This document shows, piece by piece, positions 32,696 to 45,336 of a stretch of DNA of 64,000 bases; position 1 is the first letter of the stretch; each line of letters begins with the position of its first letter. Where the stretch lies: contig JAGUCH010000009.1 in NCBI GenBank assembly GCA_019096065.1, positions 3,296,001-3,360,000 of the forward strand, given 5' to 3'. Source of the DNA: Paracyclopina nana. Lineage: Eukaryota > Arthropoda > Copepoda > Cyclopoida > Cyclopettidae. Both the position numbers and the translations under genes were made by a program. The notes under the pieces were generated by a model. That model had not been told where the DNA came from. It saw only the letters and a program-made list of their open reading frames with translations, and did no database searches.

Positions 32696-35600
32696 CTTGA
32701 TAGATGAAAAAATTCCGCATGCACTTTAACGAAAAAATTAAACTAGTTGAGATCGTGTTTACTGTTTACTTTTGTAGCATGCTTTATCAAAAAAGATATG
32801 TTATATCTTAGAAAAAAAATTAGCTGTTAACGCAGCTGTTTTGTTAAAATACTGTACAATTTTTCTAAGGCCATAATTAATTTGAAACTTCAACATTTTG
32901 TCAACTTAACATAAATACTTCGTAAAAATCGGAAAAATATGAATTTGAAATTATTTTTTATATAATAGTTAGCCTAATTATGGCCAAATTGAGCCATTTT
33001 TTCAAATCTTTCCGATTTTCAGTAATAGATTCGTTAGATTGGAGTAATTTCCGAACTTTTCTTGAAAAACGCAAATGGGGCCAAATCCTTCATTCTTGCC
33101 GAATTTAGTCAATTTACGTTTTTCAATTTTCGAGTTTGGAGGAGCTTTATTCTTGCAAGCTCACCGAAATTAACTTCTCAAAAAATGTGATGAGAGGAAG
33201 TAGTGGTGTTTACAAATTTCAACGTCTTGGTTAATGGCCAACCATATATCCAGCCTTTTCTTGCAAGTGAAAGAATTCTCGGTCATGCTCGGTTTCTTTC
33301 TGCTCAGCCTAGTGAGTAGAGAGTCGTAAGCAATAAAAATTGTCCCACGCAAGCAAGCCTTGAACAAAAGCTCCTCAGGAGGAAGAAGAAGCATTCTTGG
33401 CTGAAAAAAGTGTTAACCGTCGCAGGACGACCAAGAAGCTGCAGAAGAAGGCATACTGACGTTGAAGTCTCTTTTTATAAGATGCAAACTTTTCTGACAC
33501 GGTGGCACCTTCGACTTTTATGATGGGCGTACGTACTAACCAAGTAGCAAATGCGTTAATCCATTAAAGAGTTTGTGCATGCATAATCACGACCAGACGT
33601 AATTTTTTTCCAGAAGAAGTTCCGGCCTCATCACATGGGGATACTTCAAGATGGAAAGACCCCCTTTTTTTGAACATGCATCCATGATATCAAGGTCCAT
33701 TCTAATGAGGTTGGCATTTTTGGGTTGGTATGCATCATTAGGTTTTTCATTATTGCTCATAAGAAGGCTGTTCTTATGCTTTTTGATAGGTATGAACGTA
33801 CATTTTGCTAAGGTCAAGCTGTGTCCTCCCCCCTCTTTTATCATCACCAGATGCAGCAGGTAAGTCTAGGATGTGAAGTCACTTTTTTCTCATTTTGGTC
33901 TGTGTGTGTGTGTGACTTTCAATTTTTGTTGTGGTAATATGCAGCTGTTGAGTAGAATGGTAGGGTTGCCCAAAAATTGCACATGTGCATTCCATCATTG
34001 CCCACTTGGTTTGCAGGAAATTGGCAATTTTTGCTAGTCTACTCTGTTATTACTTCCTAGCTAGAGACCTCTTTCTGCAACCGAACTAATAAATGGGCAA
34101 TTACATTTTTCGAATTTTCCAACGTGTCCTTCGTACTTTTCGCACAATTAGCTACTCTGGCTTTATCAATTTATGAATGCAAAATTCCACATTTATAAGC
34201 TATAATTGCCATTGGAGCAATTCACCATTAGCCATGGTACTTTATACAGCACCATTAATAAAAACCTTTTTTATTCAGTCAATGTTCAATGGCAAGCTTT
34301 TCATCGCCATCAATGGTTTCTTTCTTGTTTCGTTGATGAGCCGACTGCTACCAAAGAATTGCCACTTTGCATGCTTCCTGACTATACGAAAGTGATTATG
34401 TGCAAAGAATTAGCGGCCATTAAGGCTTTGGGTGGTCTTGAGGGCAACACACACTCACACACGGCTGTTTACCCCTCAATAATTGGTTCGGAATAGCCTT
34501 GGCAAAGGGTCATGAGAATGATAATAGTAATAATGATGGTCATTTTTACTTACTGGCGTAGCACACTATATATTCTATGATAATGACGATATGAAGATGC
34601 GTGTCTGCGTAGTATTTATGCGTGTACGCTTTCGTGATTAAGACCACCAAGAGCTTAAAATTTAAATGGCACCATGCTTGATTTTGCTCAATTATTCAAG
34701 GTCTCCCATTCCTATTCAGAAGAAACCCTCTAATTACGACCTCATTGCGCGCAGCCTGGAAGCCTGGCATTTTTTGCGCAAAAAATACTGTCTTCAAAAC
34801 ATTTGGGCTCGATCATTTCACTGGCTAGAGGCCGGTTTTGCGGTTTTGCTACGTTGATGGTAATTTAGCAGGTTGTCAGCAGCTCTAAAAAAATGCCTTC
34901 AAAATGGGCCAAGTAATCAAAGTGCCAGAGGACTTTGAGAGCCTTTTATCCCAATTTATAATTGCCTCCTAAAATTTCAGGGACAGTTTTTGTCGCGGTA
35001 GCAGCGTGCGGATCAAATTTTGCTACCACATACTTCAATGTCTCAGGGCCGATGGCAGCAATTAAAAAAGTTTCTAAGATTTTGGGTCATTTTTAATGTT
35101 GGAGCAGCAGCATTATGTGGTGTCAAAAATTGTAAAGGGGGAGTTGTAATTTAGTGCGGGGCTTTGCTAATTGGCTCGACAGCTACAACATTTTAGGCAA
35201 CTTTTTCTAGGATCTCATGCTAGGAATTGACCTTGACTGGCTCCCTCAAGGAATTTTAGCTCTCCTCTTGGATAGTATACTATATTTAGGTTGTAATTCT
35301 ATTCTCTGTCGGATCATATTTTCCAACTGTCTTATTCTAAGGGGACGACATGATGTCTCCATAAGAACATGGGTCCCTTTTAACCACTTAATAGTTTTTT
35401 GAGCGGTGTCACGCAGACCCTTCTAATAAACGTCTGGATTCCATACAACCAACTTCTACTTTGTGGTAAGCCTCTATTTTAAAGTCTCTTTCAATAAAAA
35501 AAATTCCCATGCATCTAGAATAGAAAACTCACACCACCTTCTTGCTTATTTTTCAGGCTTTGGGGGAGGAGGGATCAGCATGTTATGTATCCTGCCCTAT

Positions 35601-38600
35601 GTAAATATCCCACTATGAAGATTAGCCTGAGGAAATGCCAGATTAACAACATTTTTGCATATAAATGGAAATCAACAACAGCAGCAACGGCTAAAAAAGC
35701 TGACCTAGCAGAAGACGAAGAAGATAGCTTTGATTCCAGGGTTTTTTCGATTGCAAAGCCTTCAAATCAGATAGTTTGGCACACCCCAAGATGGCCCTCA
35801 GCAGGCACACAGCAAGTGTTGTGTTCTAGTTTTTGTCATTGAACACTAAAGGGCAATTCGCTGTTTTTTATTTATGAACACAATTGCAGCCCATTTGTCA
35901 TCGAGTTGGACCGTTTTATTAGATTTATAAATAAGCCTGAATTGATGTGCTAAGCATGGTTCTTCTGATTGTAGCTCGAGATAATCGAGAACCCGATAAA
36001 AGGGCTTGTTGTAAAATTGGCTTTACTCTCAAAATCTGATCCACTCAGAAGACGTCTGCCAAGATTTCCATCAGCTGTTCCAGTTGGTGTAAGGCAAAAA
36101 TAAAATAGGAGAGAAGAAGAGTTTTGGGGGGCGATTTTGCTTGATTAAGAATATGTGCTGCAGGATTCTTGTCGACGTGGGAGGAATTTGAAGTGGCTAA
36201 CTGCTAACTGGCAAAACAATAAAAGGGCGGGAACCTTTTTGCCACTCTGTACATGACTTGCGATATTTTAGCCATAAACTTTTGTCTGATGTCCTAAATA
36301 ATTCGCCTTATAACCCATTGTATGCCACTTGGCCTTGGATGATTGGGATTTTTTCAAGAAGAAGACTATGCAAATAGCTTGTAAGGAAATGTCAAAATGT
36401 TTAACCCTTCATCCTCCAAATGAAGAGGAGACTTTTTATAGCCCTGCCTGCAAGCTTTAATTTGACCCCCAAGAATAATGGGCTGTGAGCTAGGATCAAC
36501 TGAGATAGTGTTATTTAGCAATAAGTCACAGCCTTTCTTGGGCTGAGAGTTAAAAGTCACTGTTTATGGTGGTCCTCAAGCCTGTGAATGTCCCTCTAAA
36601 GATTGCCAAGAAGCAAAAAGGTCACCTTGCATTATTCTGAGCCTTTTTATTGCAAAAAGACCAAAGTGTGCAAATTTGGCCTTCAAATTGTCATTGTAGA
36701 TCATAAAAAAGATTTAAGGCTCAGTTAGCATCTTTGTTTTCAGTCTATTGAAAAGTGAGTGTTATTTATGCATTGTTAGTTGCTTTTTTGAGTGCCGAAA
36801 GGATGCGCCGTTTTTAAAGACTTTGTGCTCAAACCCATCTTGGCCACAAAGCATTAAAAGGCCCCAGCCAGTAAGTTACATTTTTTTGGAAAATTACGAT
36901 AGCAAAGCTTGTGATAGTGCTCTTAGATCACGCGTTCCATTTTAGATCCTAGATATGATGAGAGCGACTTCAAGTGTACAGGAATTTGTTCGTTGGTCGT
37001 CACACCATGAGATCCGCTGTGCAACTTGCGCTACAAAAGCCTTCCTCGCGAATTTAGCACGCAAATCGAGAATGAAGATGCCGCCGAATCCCTACGTGAT
37101 TAAATTCAACAGGAGATATAAAGAGATTTGAAAGATTAAGAGGCCTTCACGGTTTCTATATCACTCATCTTCAATTTTCAAGAGCCCTTGAAGAAAAAAT
37201 TACAATCCTTTGCTGCTGCCGGGATCTTGACCTACCTCTTTCGAATTAGTTGAGACAAATCGAGTGTGACGTTGCATTATTAATATTTTTACATCTGCGC
37301 CTGGCTAAAATAGGCCATGCTCTTTTTTCAAGCTAGGGTCATGCCGTTGTGATCCATCACGAAAAGGGTTCACATGACGATGATGATTGCTATGACAAAT
37401 GAGCCCAATTCTTACCACTGTTTTTCGAGGGTGGTCTCTTGCTGACAGCCCTTGCGCACCTATCAAAACGCGTTTCCAAACAGAGGAAATATCCTCCCTC
37501 AAGATGTGACACCAGAGACACTTGACAAGTGCCGCCCTTTGATTTTTTAGCTTTTACTTCCTCTCTGCAGTGTTCACCAAAATAATATTGCTCCTAAAGT
37601 GGCAATATCGTTTTGTCGAACTAGCTTTATAGTGATTTGACAACCGTTGACAAAACGTGATTTGATTGCTCTTCAGATAGCAGAAAAGAAGGAATGGCCA
37701 CCACTGCTACCATTAAGACACAAAAAAGTTGGCAGGAAATTTATGAAGCTCAATCTGAGGATTTGGCAAGAATTGTATTTAGGGGCAACAGTGGGAGGGC
37801 CCAAAGTCCGTTGTTTCAAGTCCAAAAAATCAATCAAGGATAAGCTAGGGGAGAAGAACTCGTGCCCTCCAGTCACAAATTGCCCGATTCTCTGGCTTTA
37901 TAACGAACTTCAGCAATTTCCAGATTTATTCTCATGCCATGACACAATAACTACCACCAATGCAGCAACAACGGTGATACTTAAGGTTGCGGCTGGGAAA
38001 CCAATGCAATGAAGCTCATTTTTCGAAGAAAAATAGGTGTGACCCCTAGCTGATGTTTTGACACAAAAACAACGGCTGCAGTGTCCAAAAACTTTGAAAT
38101 TGACACACAGATGATGAGAAGAATGTTTGCATGCATTTAAATATAGCCCAGGCTTAAATATTTGCATGTCATCATTTTTTCACCACAGTGCTCAAGTGAA
38201 ATTTCGTTTCAGGAAAAACCCTGCTAATTTACCGTGGTCAATTCGAATCAACAATTAATAATCTCGGTACCAAAATTCTCTTTTCTGAAGACCAAATTTG
38301 CGTCACTCACAATGCCAAAAGAAATGAAGTAAACTCAAAAAATTGGCCATTGACTTATCCACCTCAAAGAACATTTATAACAGGATACTAGGGGACTAGA
38401 AATAACAAAAGTCTGCCTGATTGGTGCTTAAGATTTTTGAATGCTACCACATTCAAGAAAAAGTGAACGCCTTGCTACAACATACTGCCTTCAATACCTC
38501 ATATCCATGGAAATTTTTCCAACGGTCTCCTTGAAAGCAAAGGCAAAATTGTGTATTCTGATGATGGCTCTTACGTTGAGGGTACTTTCAAAAAGAACAT

Positions 38601-41600
38601 AATTCATGGAAAATTACAACTTCGTCAACTTTGGCTTTTTTCAAGGAGTGGGTCTGCACATTAGTGGTCTTCCACATGGCCTATTTTGAACGACTTTTTG
38701 GTACATTCTCGGTTTGTAATTAAGAGAGTGGGTACTTACAACTGTCTGAATTTGATGAATATGCCAACATGCTAACTGCTAACAGCATAAAAGTGTCAAC
38801 CAAATGAGAGTAATCATGAAAGATTAAAGGCCTGCCTCAGTCTAACAAAATGCTCTTCTTCAACTGAGTGGCAAAAAGTGGAAGCCAATCAAATACAAGA
38901 ATGATGTATGATTTAGGATAAATCAACCATTTTTTTGCGTACCCCAAGTTTGAACGAATTAGTGAATTCGATCATTTGCCCGATTTGCGTAGACTGTATG
39001 CTGAAATCGAATCCATTCATAAAGCCAATGTGCCATTGGCAAATGTCAAGCATTATGCTTTTAATGATTTCTCAAAATATGGGCACAAATGGGCTCCAGA
39101 CTGTTTTAGCAAAAGCAAATCGAAGCCTTTGCTGTATTTTTTGTAGTTCTGGCTCAGCAAAGCTCATTAAAATCATGTTTCAAGCAAATATGAATAATTA
39201 GAATCGTGTCTTCTTGTAGTTCTGGAGAGCTGTGCGCATAACTAAGCTCTTTTCATCTCCCCGAAAATATCTTATTTCAGCAGAGAGCTCAAGTATCTCC
39301 GTTTTTTGAAGAGTAAGCTACCAAAAGATTCGAACGTCATTAAGCTTTGCTGCTGAAAGATGAGTGCAAATTGAAGTTTAGGAAATGAATGTTTTCCCAA
39401 TAATGTAGTGATGATAATCCAAAGTCCATTTGGCCACCCAAATGAAATGAACTGATTTTTTTTTTCTCGAAACATCCAACGGTCTTATTGGGGCAAATCC
39501 TTGAACCACCTGTTGCAACTTCCCGTGGCTCTCATAGGAGCTTTATAGCAGCAAGTAGACCCAAAAAGAGTTTTGAATTTTGACCTGAGGGCCAAAAAGT
39601 ACTGTTGCTGCACCAGGTAGTAGCAACCTGTTACTCAAAGTAATTGAACAAGGTTGGCCTGCACCATCACAGAAATCCAGCCTGCCCTGTAATTAAGGGT
39701 GCTAAAAATGAATGAAGTGCAGCTGAGGCTGGCTGAATCAAGTGAATAAATATCAACCAAAAACTGAAGCTCAGGGCTAAGTATAGGGCCCTATCTTGAG
39801 TTATGGTGGAAATAAATTCAAAAATAATTAGGATAACTTTATGTGATTTATGAGTTGCAAAGAAGTTGAAGCCTATTTAGAGAGGGGTGCTCATAAAGAT
39901 GGCTTCTCAATAGAGGCTTTTTTACAGTCGATTGAGGCTTCACTTCAAGGAAAACAGGATGTATGAAAAAGCCCTGGCTCATCATCATCCTTCTTCGTCA
40001 AATGAATGATGCAGCAAACCCCAAAAGCAAACGAATCGAAGGTCAAAAGCTTCCATTTCAGTAGCTTCTTGCAATCAAACATGCTATTCAACATTCCTTT
40101 AAGTTATTAATGCTGGCAATTTTCGAGGATTCGCTGTGTCACCAGATACACAATGTTAACCTAAAAGTTTTCTCACGACTTGAACTCGAGTTAGCTAAAC
40201 ATTCTTGATGGCTATTTGAACATCTCTTGACATTGGTGCCCCCACTAAGCATTTTTTAAAGTCCGCCGCTTTACCTTCCTCAATCCTCATAAAATGTTAT
40301 TGTGCTGCTAAACAAAAACAATGACAATTTTTGAAGCATTATCTCAAGATCAACAGAAAATAATGCTCACAAGGAAAAGAGAAGAAGAACCTTCAATCAA
40401 ATGATGCTCTAATGAATGTGGACGACTCTTTAGATCATCATTGGAAGCATGTGGAGGATTGAGGAAGAAGATGAGAAACTATCAACGCTGTTGCAACAAC
40501 TGATATGATGATAAAAAATCCCCCATGCCTTGAAAAACGAGGATAAATTCCACAGCATTCAGACGTGGAATATACGATAAGTCTCTCCTTGAATTTGGTC
40601 CCACTTTATCATCTTTTTGCGTGATGAAATGCATGAAGAAGAGACAAAAATGAAAATCTCAACGGTCGAGTCGACTAAATTGGCGCCATCACGCTAATGC
40701 ATAATGACCAATTAAATAGCACCATTTTGTCAATGAACCTGAAAAATGTAAAATTAGCCACCCAAGCTGCAAACGTGCAACCTTTTATATCTGTAATTGA
40801 AAGCTTTTCAAGTTGACATTTGTTTGCCATTAAAAGCGAAAAAAATGCGTGTATCTCTTCTTCCGCGTTATTATGTAATTTAATGTGGCACCTTTTAGAC
40901 ATAATTTCGTGCCTTGGGTATTATCATTATCTGAAGATGTCCAATTAGGACCTGAGTCATGTACAAGTTTCTTAAAGTGACTTTTGTGACCCGTGTGTCA
41001 CGTTTCAAACGACCTAGACTCACTTTTAGCATGTCTGCTGCTATTTCGAATGAAGAAGAGCAACGACAACAGCAATTTAACAAATACAATAATAACAGCA
41101 ACAAGTCTCATGCTTTTTTAGGATAACTATTCTTCTAGATTGGCTCGACTCATCAATCATCTTTTGTTGGCCTAATATGCTGCTAAAAAAGGCTTGCTTT
41201 TTTACCCTCATTAGAGCTAATAATCAGAATGTCTTGCCAGGCTTTTTTGCTTGCTGTTTGGTCAATTTTGCCACTGATCCATAATCTAATTGCTGGAAGC
41301 AAAAGAGGAGGAAAAACACGAGTTTTTGCTTCAATTGGTCTAAGCTGACACTAATGCACTTCAAATTCCTCAAAAAGAAGACGGGCTCAAGTCAAGGGTT
41401 CTCAGCTTACAAAACTACGCACGTGTGTGGCTTATTGGACAGAAAGCTGAAAATGTGTACCATTTTAAGAATCTGCTAATACACTTTTAACAGAGGGAAA
41501 TCCATTAGATTTAGCAAAAGCCACATGTGTTCGTGTCGTCCATTTGTGTATGTAGATATTCGGAATGTTTCACATTCCTGCCACAAAGGTAAATTAGCCA

Positions 41601-42783
41601 AGCCACAGTGCAACAACATTTTGGCAGAGGCAAATAATGCATGCGATGAAGAATCTGTAAGAGGTGAGATTCTCGCAATTTTGGAGTAGTTCTCGTTCGG
41701 TATGTCAGCATATCTGTTCGACCTTCAATGACTTCCTTGATTTGTAGTAAAATGGGGAAGAAGAAATTAGAACGAGGAATTGGTGAATGACAGACAGCTG
41801 GCTGCGCGCATCTTCCTATTTTATGGGCTTGAAAAACAGTTCTGGTCATGAGCTAGCTTTGGGTCACATCACCAGTGTACACTATACTGAGACTGCTAAG
41901 AGGCTTAAAAATATGGCAATTTTAAGCCAGATGTGGCATCTCTCTCACAAATCCCCCACCACACTAGCGTAGACCAAAGCAACATCATAAAACACATTTC
42001 CCACAGTTTTTTGGAGGAAAATCCATAATGTCCTTAGCAGCAGCCTCGACTTGCATTCCATGTTGGGATGATAAAGTCAAGCTGGAATGTCTTTTACAGC
42101 CTTTGACAACAAACTGGCATAAAAAGCTAAAAAATCAAACTGGAATTCTACTGCAATTCATGGAAGAGATACTCACTACATTTTTATCTCTTGTCAGCTA
42201 TGGCTGCAGGGGCCTTGTGAAATGCATGTTGGTAAAATTGATTTCAACCAGATGAAGATCAAAGATAACTTCAAAAAGGAGCCATTGGAAAGTTGATTTT
42301 GAATTTATGCTGCCACCAGACTGCTGCTGACTGTGCAAGACCAATCATATTGCAAGTTGGTGTTTCGTGATCTCGATCAATAACTATACTGGAGGCAGCT
42401 AGCAAAAAACTTGGGCATAATAATGAACGAGAGAAGTGAGCCCACGCAAGATCGAGAATCAAAGAAAAATAGTTGGCAACATTTTTTGTCCACAGATCAA
42501 CTCAACAGCTTTGCAGGAGGGAGGAGTACTAGCTTACATATATTTTGGAGATCCCTTATCTATTTTAGGAAAATTCTTGTGGTCTCTTCTGGCACTGGTC
42601 CAAAATTAAAACTGACTGACATAATTATTGCCATTAATTCGAGCCCCTGAGAAAAATGCCCCTGGGCAACTTTTTCCAGGGTAGCTTTATGGGGGCAACA
42701 GCACACATTTCTAAAATGGTTCTTTGGCAGTTATAAATTCGTCCTGACAGGATGAAGCTAAAGGTGAAACGGAAATCGCGCCT
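32696..42783. other. 10-kb gene desert, nothing seen
   Basis: Only short unrelated open frames (the longest is about 120 codons, 37647-38012) without splice context. There is a short (TG)n run at about 33,901-33,913. No RNA genes or repeats are recognised; distal regulatory elements cannot be judged from sequence alone. Confidence 0.5.
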
Positions 42784-42798
42784 CCCCACAAAACAAAA
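42784..42798 (+). repeat. Left terminal inverted repeat of the large element
   Basis: CCCCACAAAACAAAA, exact complement of 60121-60135. It is followed by ATCAGTAGTTAATC and related short subterminal motifs (TCAGTAGTAAACTGATAAAA near 43,120). Confidence 0.72.
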
Positions 42799-43290
42799 AA
42801 TCAGTAGTTAATCTGTAGTAAACCCCGTTCCAAATTTTTTATCTTTAAATTTTAAAAAATTGACGATAAATTAAAAATATGGCTTCCGTAGATGGATATA
42901 ATGTATATAGTTTTCGTCAGATATTTGTATTATCAAAGTTATGATTTTTTAAAAATTGTCATTTCGTACTTTTTCGGCAATGTTTTTTTCTTCCACATAA
43001 CCTATTTTTTTTTTAACTTTTTGCAATGTCATGACTAATCAAGCATCCCTATCTTTAATTTTTGTGTTCATTAATTGTTATTTGACTAATTATTAATCAG
43101 AATTTATTAAGTTTTTTATCAGTAGTAAACTGATAAAATACACATTTCATTGTCCTTTTTTTTTAATCAGTATGTCAAAAATTTGTTATTCTTAAAATTA
43201 CATCAATGTAATCAGTATTTATTGTATGTGATATACTTATAAAACTGTGCACTAAATAAGTGTATCATTATTTTTTTTTTTTAATAAAAT
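42799..43290. other. Left subterminal AT-rich region
   Basis: Non-coding, with short hairpins (TTTTATCAGTAGTAAACTGATAAAA) and runs of T. CACTA transposases usually bind subterminal repeats, so these are candidate binding sites. Confidence 0.45.
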
Positions 43291-44012
43291 GTATACTATA
43301 TCCGGTTTTCATCTAGATTTCTCTGATTTACTCGGTCAGTAGTTTATGTCCATCTCGGCAAAAATATCATTTCAAATATTGGCAGTCATAAATCAACACT
43401 AATTACATGTACTACTCCCTATGCAGTGTCTTTTATTTTCTATTTCGAGTGCGATGGAATTGTATACTATATCCGGTTTTCATCTAGATTTCTCTGATTT
43501 ACTCGGTCAGTAGTTTATGTCCATCTCGGCAGAAATATCATTTCAAATATTGGCAGTCATAAATCAACACTAATTACATGTACTACTCCCTATGCAGTGT
43601 CTTTTATTTTCTTTTTCAAGTGCGATGGTATTGTATACTATATCAGGTTTTCATCTAGATTTCTCTGATTTACTCGGTCAGTAGTTTATGTCCATCTCGG
43701 CAGAAATATCATTTCAAATATTGGCAGTCATAAATCAACACTAATTACATGTACTACTCCCTATGCAGTGTCTTTTATTTTCTTTTTCAAGTGCGATGGA
43801 ATTGTATACTATATCAGGTTTTCATCTAGATTTCTCTGATTTACTCGGTCAGTAGTTTATGTCCATCTCGGCAGAAATATCATTTCAAATATTGGCAGTC
43901 ATAAATCAACACTAATTACATGTACTACTCCCTATGCAGTGTCTTTTATTTTCTTTTTCAAGTGCGATGGAATTGTATACTATATCAGGTTTTCATCTAG
44001 ATTTCTCTGATT
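43291..44012 (+). repeat. 171-bp satellite, four copies plus a partial
   Basis: Units begin GTATACTATATC at 43291, 43462, 43633, 43804 and 43975, an exact 171-bp spacing, with only a few substitutions between copies. The last copy breaks off after about 38 bp and runs into the leader of the small coiled-coil gene. High identity means recent amplification. Confidence 0.95.
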
Positions 44013-44154
44013 CCTTCCAAAAACTTAGTTTATGCTTGATAAACTTGTTCAAGCAGTATGTTATTGCTGGAGAACCGGTTTCTTCATCCATTTCAGATGT
44101 CATTTTGGGCAGTTCGAAATCATATTCCATTGCCGATTGTTGCTACTAACAAAA

Positions 44155-44412
44155 ATGGATTCTGAAGACGAAAAGCGATTGTCTCAATTGAAGTACGAAA
44201 ATGAACAATTAAAAAAACTGCATAAGACAAAGAATCAGGAAGTTAGGTGAATATACCATATTTCTTAAGAATATACGCGAGTTTTTTCAAAATTATTATT
44301 TTCTAGAAAATTGAAATTGCGAGTTGAAAGACAAAAGCTGTTGATTAATTGGATTCAAGATGAAATTGATCGGTTGTCAAATGCGTCGTTTGAGAAGAAT
44401 AATAAAACATAA
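44155..44412 (+). CDS. Small coiled-coil protein, 65 residues
   Basis: Exons 44155-44246 and 44307-44412 join in phase 2 (AG|GTGAAT...TTCTAG|A). The protein is MDSEDEKRLSQLKYENEQLK, then KLHKTKNQEVRK and LKLRVERQKLLINWIQDEID: almost entirely heptad-like, charged and Leu-rich. It could dimerise or pair with the coiled coils of the larger element proteins; that is inference. No family is recognised. It has its own ATG, one intron and no internal stop. Confidence 0.6.
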
Positions 44413-44581
44413 TTGGGATAATTTTTCAAACTATTTTAATAAATAGTCGAATTGTAGAGAGTAGCATAGAAATACAATTTTTGCTTACAAAAGTATATTT
44501 TATTTTGGCACACAACCTCTCAATGTAAACAATAACCGCGTGTTAATTATTGTCAACAAGCAAAACACAACAAAGGCAATT

Positions 44582-45300
44582 TCACGACAAGGAAACAGGC
44601 CAATCCACTTTTTGGAACGCAATGTCCAGCCTAGTGGTATTATTGTTGTCGTCAATTTTTGTGCCGCTATTATTATCAAGGAGTTTGGCAATTTTGCTTT
44701 CGGAACATTCAGCTTCCATAATGGCATCAATTTTTGAAGTTATAAGGACCTCGGGATCAACTGCGTCGTGGCCTTGAATATTCGCCACGGCCATAGTCAC
44801 TTGAACAGTTACTTCAGCAGCTTCACCATTGCAGACAACAGCGTCAGAATCAGGCCAATCCACTTAAAGGAACGCAATGTCCAGCCTAGTGGTATTATTG
44901 TTGTCGTCAATTTTTGTGCCGCTGATATTGTCAATGAATTTGGAAATTTTGCTTTCGGAACATTCCGCTTCCATAATGGTATCGATTTTTGAAGTTATAA
45001 GGACCTCGGGATCAACTGCGTCGTGGCCTTGAATATTCGCCACGGCCATAGTCACTTGAACAGTTATTTCAGCAGCTTCACCATTGCAGTCAACAGCGTC
45101 AGAATCAGGCCAATCCAGCCTATTGGCATTATTGTTGTCATCAATTTTTGTGCCGTTTGTCGATGAGATAATTGTTGATCACAAAATGAAAAATAGACTT
45201 GATATTCCATTCCTTTGTGATGGCCGTCGTCTTGTTTTTGATTTGCACGTGTCGCACAGCTGTTTTGTTTACAATCATTGATCACGTGTGGGTACAAACT
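44582..45300 (-). pseudogene. Tandemly duplicated 255-bp coding-like unit (acidic peptide)
   Basis: Three units start CAGGCCAATCCA at 44596, 44851 and 45106 (plus-strand reading), two complete and one partial, spaced exactly 255 bp (85 codons). On the minus strand each reads an acidic peptide (DWPDSDAV, VTMAVANIQGHDAVDPEVLI, SGTKIDDNNN). A TAA separates the first and second units in that frame and no start or upstream exon is found, so this is either a decayed 3' exon or a repeat derived from one. It lies just downstream of the transposase gene on the same strand. Confidence 0.55.
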
Positions 45301-45336
45301 GAATCTTTTTGGAAAATTTTTTTTTTAATTTATATT

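Noticed and set aside
37647-38012. 121-codon open frame in the gene desert
   Set aside because: Unremarkable composition, no splice partners and no resemblance to a known protein; of a length expected by chance in 10 kb read in six frames.
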